Shown here in pieces: positions 41,537-45,650 of a stretch of DNA of 45,650 bases. The notes under the pieces are model-generated. The model did no database searches. It was given only the letters and a program-made list of their open reading frames with translations, and was not told the origin of the DNA. Numbering within the stretch: position 1 is the stretch's first letter; each line of letters opens with the position of its first letter. This DNA comes from UBA1258 sp963643225 (GTDB lineage Bacteria; Bacillota; Clostridia; Lachnospirales; Lachnospiraceae), in contig CAVIIX010000013.1 in the NCBI GenBank assembly GCA_963643225.1, positions 1 through 45,650 of the forward strand, given 5' to 3'. Both the position numbers and the translations under genes were made by a program.

Positions 41537-42303
41537 TTACTTCAGCAGACAATAAGCGTATTAAAAACGTAATAGCTTTACTTGAAAAAAACAAAGCAAG
41601 AAAAGAGCAGGATGCCTTCGTTATCGAAGGCATCAAGCTTTTTTCAGAGGCGCCCACAGAAGACATTTCAGAGGTGTATATTTCTGAGTCTTACGCAGGG
41701 CCACGGGAAAAACTTGACAAATTACCCTTTGACGTGGTAAAAGATGAAGTGTTTGGTAAAATGACTGATACCTTAACTCCGCAGGGAATTCTCTGTGTGG
41801 TAAAGAAAAGACATTATGATTTGGATTTTCTTTTGCAGGAGCAGTCAGGAGTTTATCTGGTGCTTGAAACACTTCAGGATCCGGGTAATCTTGGTACCAT
41901 AATGCGTACCGCCGAAGGAGCAGGTGTAAAAGCAGTAATTATGAGCTTCGATACGGTGGATATTTACAATCCCAAAACCGTCAGAAGTACAATGGGTTCC
42001 ATTTTCAGAGTGCCTTTTGTGTACACTGCCGATTTGAAGGCTTCCATTGACAGATTGAAGAAGTCGGGTGTAACCTGTTACGCAGCACACTTACGGGGGG
42101 AAAGGTCCTGCTATTCCTGCGACTACACAAAGCCTACTGCCTTCTTTATAGGAAATGAAGGAAACGGCTTAAGCGATGAAATTGCAGACCTTGCCGATAC
42201 TTATATCAAAATTCCCATGGAGGGAGCGTTGGAATCTTTAAACGCAGGAATATCCGCGGGGCTTTTAATGTATGAAGCCAAGCGCCAGAGGGATTTTGGT
42301 TAA
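41533..42303 (+). CDS. TrmH/SpoU-family RNA 2'-O-methyltransferase
   Basis: Predicted SAM-dependent RNA methyltransferase, 256 residues. The N-terminal substrate-binding domain (SADNKRIKNVIALLEKNKAR, DAFVIEGIKLFSEA) is followed by the SPOUT fold: LVLETLQDPGNLGTIMRTAE (motif 1), FFIGNEGNGLS (motif 2) and IPMEGALESLNAGISAGLLM (motif 3, the trefoil knot). A 23S rRNA ribose target is likely by similarity to RlmB and TsnR-like proteins. Its ATGA overlap with pfkA indicates coupled translation. Confidence 0.93.
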   Translation: MITSADNKRIKNVIALLEKNKARKEQDAFVIEGIKLFSEAPTEDISEVYISESYAGPREKLDKLPFDVVKDEVFGKMTDTLTPQGILCVVKKRHYDLDFLLQEQSGVYLVLETLQDPGNLGTIMRTAEGAGVKAVIMSFDTVDIYNPKTVRSTMGSIFRVPFVYTADLKASIDRLKKSGVTCYAAHLRGERSCYSCDYTKPTAFFIGNEGNGLSDEIADLADTYIKIPMEGALESLNAGISAGLLMYEAKRQRDFG

Positions 42304-42331
42304 ACAAGCACCGAAAGCAAAAGGTAACACA

Positions 42332-43408
42332 ATGTTTAGTAAGACAAAGATGCAGCTTTTGGCGACAGTCACAATGATGGGGGTTTTACTTCCTTTTCTT
42401 GCGCCGGAAAAAGCATATGCCGGAAGCGCTCAGGATTTTCTTGTGGGTGAAAGCATAGGAGCATCAATCGTATTTAACACAAGCGCCTATAACGACGCTG
42501 AAACGGAAAAACTGGGAATTGAACTTCCAAAAAAAGTCGAAGAAATTGAATCAGGCGACCTTGCAATGGTGAGCCTTACCTCGGTTCTGAATGTAAGAGC
42601 ACAGGCCAGTACAGACGCGGAAATTGTCGGTAAGCTCTACAGCGACTGCGGAGGCATAGTGCTTGAACGCGGAGACGAGTGGAGCTACATCCTGTCAGGA
42701 GACCTGGAAGGCTGGTGTGCCAACAAATATCTTCTCTTTGATGAAGAGGCAATCGAGCTTGCAAAGAAGGTGGGCATTGAGACGGCGACAGTCAATGTCA
42801 ACTGCGTATACCTTTACGAGGAGGCAGATAAGAGCTCAAATATAGTTGGCGTGGCTTCGGAAGGCGCTTTACTTGAAGTCATCTACGAGGCAGATGAAGA
42901 ATGGCTCTGCGTGGCTCTTGATGACTGCGACGGCTTTGTGAAGGCGGAATACGTGGACGTTGAATTCAACATCGACCACGGCGAGACAATGGAGGCCATA
43001 AAGGAGCGTAAGGCAAAGGAAGCAGCAGAAAAAAGAAAGCTCATTCATCAGAATGAAGCTTATGATGCCGATGAAAACACCCTTAAGCTTTTAGCCACAA
43101 TTATATGGTGTGAAGCAAGAGGTGAAAGCTATGAAGGGCAGCTTGCTGTAGGTTCTGTAGTTATGAACCGTGTAAGAAGCTCATCATATCCTAACACTGT
43201 TTACGATGTAATTTTTGCATCCGGACAGTTCTCTCCGGTTCAGTCCGGCACCTTCCAGAAGGCTTTTGACAACAACTCGGCAAATCAGTCCTGCTACAAT
43301 GCAGCCACGGAAACCTTAAATGGTTACACCAACGTTGCCGACATGACTCACTTTAGACGTAAGGGGAACAGGGATGGTTACATAATCGGTAACCACGTGT
43401 TCTATTGA
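42332..43408 (+). CDS. Secreted SleB-type cell-wall hydrolase with SH3-like domains
   Basis: Predicted secreted peptidoglycan hydrolase of about 358 residues. The signal peptide (KMQLLATVTMMGVLLPFLAP) likely ends at AYA-GS near residue 31. Two SH3b-like repeats follow (SLTSVLNVRAQASTDAEIVG, then TVNVNCVYLYEEADKSSNIV), then a Lys/Glu-rich helix. The C-terminal Hydrolase_2 domain reads TIIWCEARGESYEGQLAVG, SVVMNRVRSSSYPNTVYDV and GQFSPVQSG, with the Glu of CEARGE as likely catalytic acid. The start at 42332 is preferred for its signal peptide and AAAAGG site. The stop TGA is part of the greA -35 box. Confidence 0.9.
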   Translation: MFSKTKMQLLATVTMMGVLLPFLAPEKAYAGSAQDFLVGESIGASIVFNTSAYNDAETEKLGIELPKKVEEIESGDLAMVSLTSVLNVRAQASTDAEIVGKLYSDCGGIVLERGDEWSYILSGDLEGWCANKYLLFDEEAIELAKKVGIETATVNVNCVYLYEEADKSSNIVGVASEGALLEVIYEADEEWLCVALDDCDGFVKAEYVDVEFNIDHGETMEAIKERKAKEAAEKRKLIHQNEAYDADENTLKLLATIIWCEARGESYEGQLAVGSVVMNRVRSSSYPNTVYDVIFASGQFSPVQSGTFQKAFDNNSANQSCYNAATETLNGYTNVADMTHFRRKGNRDGYIIGNHVFY

Positions 43409-43433
43409 CACTTTTTCGTTCTTTTCGTATAAT
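43405..43433 (+). promoter_or_regulatory. Consensus greA promoter with palindromic -10 region
   Basis: Perfect TTGACA (43405-43410), a 17-base spacer and perfect TATAAT (43428-43433). The -10 is at the centre of TTTCGTATAATACGAAA (43423-43439), a perfect 8-1-8 palindrome that could be an operator. The -35 overlaps the previous gene's stop codon. Confidence 0.9.
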
Positions 43434-43483
43434 ACGAAAGTTGATTGTATAACGTAAAGTTGTACATGGGGAAAGGAAAAAAC

Positions 43484-43969
43484 ATGGAATCTAAAAAGAA
43501 TATTCTTACCTACGAGGGTTTAACCAAATACGAGGAAGAATTACAGGATTTAAAAGTAAGAAGACGTAAGGAAGTAGCTCAGAAGATTAAGGAAGCAAGA
43601 GAACTCGGCGACCTTTCCGAAAATGCTGAATACGATGCAGCCAAGGATGAACAGAGAGATATCGAAGCAAGAATCGAAGAGCTTGAAAAAATCTTGAAGA
43701 ATGCAGAAGTAGTTGTTGAAGAAGAGGTTGACTCTTCCAAGATCAGCATCGGCTGTAAGGTAAAGATTTTAGACGTTGAATATAATGAAGAAATGGAATA
43801 CAAGATTGTAGGCTCCAGCGAAGCAAATTCCTTAAAGGGCAAGATTTCCAACGAATCTCCCGTAGGCAAAGCTTTAATCGGCCACAAGAAGGGCGAAACC
43901 GTTACTGTTGAAACACAGGAAGGCGAAGCTAAGTTTAAGGTTCTTGCTATCGAAAGATCCAACAACTAA
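43484..43969 (+). CDS. greA: Transcription elongation factor GreA
   Basis: Rescues backtracked RNA polymerase by stimulating transcript cleavage. The 161-residue protein has the N-terminal coiled coil (LTYEGLTKYEEELQDLKVRR) with GDLSENAEYDAAKDEQ at its tip, carrying the catalytic acidic residues. The C-terminal FKBP-like domain ends with SPVGKALIGHKKGETVTVET. The start at 43484 is chosen because AAAGGA lies upstream; an earlier ATG at 43445 lies close to the transcription start. lysS follows. Confidence 0.96.
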   Translation: MESKKNILTYEGLTKYEEELQDLKVRRRKEVAQKIKEARELGDLSENAEYDAAKDEQRDIEARIEELEKILKNAEVVVEEEVDSSKISIGCKVKILDVEYNEEMEYKIVGSSEANSLKGKISNESPVGKALIGHKKGETVTVETQEGEAKFKVLAIERSNN

Positions 43970-43984
43970 TCAGTGTGCTATTTC

Positions 43985-44009
43985 TAGGGAGGGGAAAAAC
44001 CCCTCCCTA
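43985..44009 (+). promoter_or_regulatory. Strong hairpin between greA and lysS
   Basis: TAGGGAGGGG pairs perfectly with CCCCTCCCTA around AAAAA. No T-run follows (TATACATATT), so it may set the relative mRNA level of greA and lysS rather than fully terminate. Confidence 0.6.
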
Positions 44010-44043
44010 TATACATATTAAAAGGACAAAGGAAGGAATTACC

Positions 44044-45650
44044 ATGGCTAACGAAAACAACAATAATCAGCCCGTAGAACAGGACATTCACCAGCTTTTA
44101 AAGGTAAGAAGAGAAAAATTGCAGGCTTTACAGGAAGCAGGCAGGGATCCCTTCAAGATTACCAAGTATGACCAGACTCATCACACAGATGAAGTTAAGT
44201 CTTTATACACTGCCCATGAAGAAAAGCTTTTGGCAGGCAGAAAAGAAGTTTCTACGGAAGGTATGGATGAGGCTGCTGCAAGAGAAGCAGTTAACGCTGA
44301 TTATAACGAACGACGTGCCATTATGGACGCAGACCCTATCAAGGTATCAATTGCAGGTCGTATGATGTTTAAGCGTGTAATGGGTAAGGCTTCTTTTTGT
44401 AATATACAGGATTTAAAGGGTAGCATTCAGGTATATGTTGCAAGAGATGCAATCGGAGAAGATTCCTATGCAGACTTTAAGAAATCCGATATCGGCGATA
44501 TTTACGGCATCACAGGCTATATTTTCCGCACAAAGACCGGTGAAATTTCAGTACATGCAGAAACCATGACTCTTTTATCAAAGAGCTTACAGATTCTACC
44601 TGAAAAATTCCATGGTTTAACCGATACTGACACACGTTACCGTCAGCGTTACGTAGATCTTATCATGAACGAGGAATCAAAGGACACCTTCATTAAGCGT
44701 TCAAAGATTATTTCAGCAATCCGCCGCTACCTTGACGGCGAAGGCTTCATGGAAGTTGAAACACCCATGTTAGTATCAAACGCAGGCGGTGCTGCAGCAA
44801 GACCCTTCGAAACCCACTTTAACGCACTTGATGAAGATTTACGTTTACGTATTTCTCTTGAACTTTATCTTAAGAGACTTATCGTGGGCGGTTTAGAGAG
44901 AGTATTCGAAATCGGAAGAGTATTCAGAAACGAAGGCCTTGATACCCGCCACAACCCTGAATTCACTCTTATGGAGCTTTATCAGGCATATACCGACTAC
45001 TACGGCATGATGGACTTAACCGAGAACATGTTCAGATATGTGGCCAAGGAAGTACTCGGCACCACCAATTTCAAATACGGTGACATTGAACTTGACTTTG
45101 GCAAGCCCTTCGAGAGACTCACCATGATTGATGCTGTTAAGAAATACTCAGGCGTTGACTTTGACGCCATTTCCTCCGATGAAGAAGCTAAAGCCATAGC
45201 AAAAGAAAAACGCGTTGAATTCGAAGAACACCACAAGAAGGGTGACATCTTAAATCTCTTTTTTGAAGAATTCTGCGAAGACAACTTAGTACAGCCCACC
45301 TTTGTAATGGACCATCCAGTTGAGATTTCTCCTTTAACAAAGCGTAAGCCCGATAAGCCAGATTACGTTGAAAGATTTGAACTCTTTATCAACGGCTGGG
45401 AAATGTGCAACGCATACTCAGAGCTTAACGATCCCATCGACCAGCGTGAACGTTTCAAAGCCCAGGATGCTCTTGCAGATATGGGTGACGAAGAAGCCAA
45501 CCACACCGACGAAGATTTCCTTAACGCTCTTGAAATCGGCATGGCCCCCACCGGCGGCATCGGCTACGGCATCGACCGTCTCACAATGCTCTTAACCGAC
45601 AGCCCTGCTATCAGAGATGTTTTGCTGTTTCCGACGATGAAGTCCTTGGA
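44044..45650 (+). CDS. lysS: Lysyl-tRNA synthetase, class II, truncated by window end
   Basis: Charges tRNA-Lys in the cytosol. 535 codons are visible and no stop is reached. The N-terminal OB-fold anticodon domain includes VSIAGRMMFKRVMGKASF. The catalytic core shows motif 1 around FMEVETPMLVSNAGGAAARP, motif 2 as VFEIGRVFRNEGLDTRHNPE and motif 3 as GIGYGIDRLTMLL, with FPTMKSL near the end. The core is complete, so the missing part is the C-terminal tail or extension. About 35 extra residues precede the OB-fold. GGAAGGAA precedes the ATG. Likely co-transcribed with greA. Confidence 0.96.
   Translation, partial: MANENNNNQPVEQDIHQLLKVRREKLQALQEAGRDPFKITKYDQTHHTDEVKSLYTAHEEKLLAGRKEVSTEGMDEAAAREAVNADYNERRAIMDADPIKVSIAGRMMFKRVMGKASFCNIQDLKGSIQVYVARDAIGEDSYADFKKSDIGDIYGITGYIFRTKTGEISVHAETMTLLSKSLQILPEKFHGLTDTDTRYRQRYVDLIMNEESKDTFIKRSKIISAIRRYLDGEGFMEVETPMLVSNAGGAAARPFETHFNALDEDLRLRISLELYLKRLIVGGLERVFEIGRVFRNEGLDTRHNPEFTLMELYQAYTDYYGMMDLTENMFRYVAKEVLGTTNFKYGDIELDFGKPFERLTMIDAVKKYSGVDFDAISSDEEAKAIAKEKRVEFEEHHKKGDILNLFFEEFCEDNLVQPTFVMDHPVEISPLTKRKPDKPDYVERFELFINGWEMCNAYSELNDPIDQRERFKAQDALADMGDEEANHTDEDFLNALEIGMAPTGGIGYGIDRLTMLLTDSPAIRDVLLFPTMKSL

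Noticed and set aside
1..45650. CRISPR array, tRNA or rRNA genes, prophage
   Set aside because: No regularly spaced short repeats, no tRNA cloverleaf ending in CCA, no rRNA-like stretch and no phage structural genes were seen.

Overview
The window looks like a chromosomal segment of a low-to-moderate GC, Gram-positive Clostridia bacterium, most likely Lachnospiraceae (Butyrivibrio/Roseburia-like plant-fibre degraders). The reasons are inference from gene content: SAM-I riboswitch control of metK, ABC sugar import without its own ATPase, AraC-controlled uronate and glycosidase genes, a YolD-like partner of a UmuC-type polymerase, GH127 and GH4 enzymes, and near-consensus sigma-A promoters with AGGAG-type ribosome binding sites. 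No rRNA, tRNA, CRISPR array, phage or intact insertion sequence was found.

Layout. Positions 1-349 hold a repeat copy, a decayed transposase-like fragment and a possible promoter. A fused MacB-type ABC exporter follows (389-3451), then a UmuC-like Y-family polymerase with a YolD-like partner (3627-5086). Positions 5058-19563 form a pectin/uronate utilisation locus: AraC regulator (-), uxuA, uxuB, a membrane diguanylate cyclase, a GH43-like enzyme, a sugar-binding lipoprotein, two permeases, a six-hairpin glycosidase-like protein, a second AraC regulator (-) and a GH4 enzyme with the CHEV motif of alpha-galacturonidases. Next come an NlpC/P60 wall hydrolase (-), argC-rsmI-polysaccharide deacetylase, galE, a GH127 beta-L-arabinofuranosidase, a small conserved unknown (-), a RelP/YwaC-type alarmone synthetase with a coiled-coil membrane protein and a flavin reductase, and a DinB-type polymerase (-). 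The last third is housekeeping: M23 peptidase, murA, metK (-) with SAM-I riboswitch, HD-GYP protein, dnaE, pfkA, a SpoU methyltransferase, a SleB-type hydrolase, greA and lysS (cut by the window end).

How it works together. The uronate locus would bind and import oligosaccharides (lipoprotein plus two permeases, ATPase presumably shared from elsewhere), cleave them inside the cell (GH43, six-hairpin protein, GH4, perhaps GH127) and feed mannonate/fructuronate chemistry (UxuA/UxuB). The two AraC regulators lie divergent to uxuA and to the GH4 gene. A diguanylate cyclase inside the locus, and an HD-GYP protein later, point to cyclic-di-GMP signalling.

The least explained signal is a modular intergenic repeat in four copies (1-139, 29555-29714, 34130-34263, 35496-35643). 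It is built from separable hairpin modules in a fixed order. Two copies flank metK, and one of those lies between the riboswitch terminator and the metK start. A second unusual pattern is that the umuC-like gene, a small unknown gene and an M23 peptidase gene have no Shine-Dalgarno sequence and carry a -10 box only 6-11 bases before ATG, which suggests leaderless or near-leaderless mRNAs.
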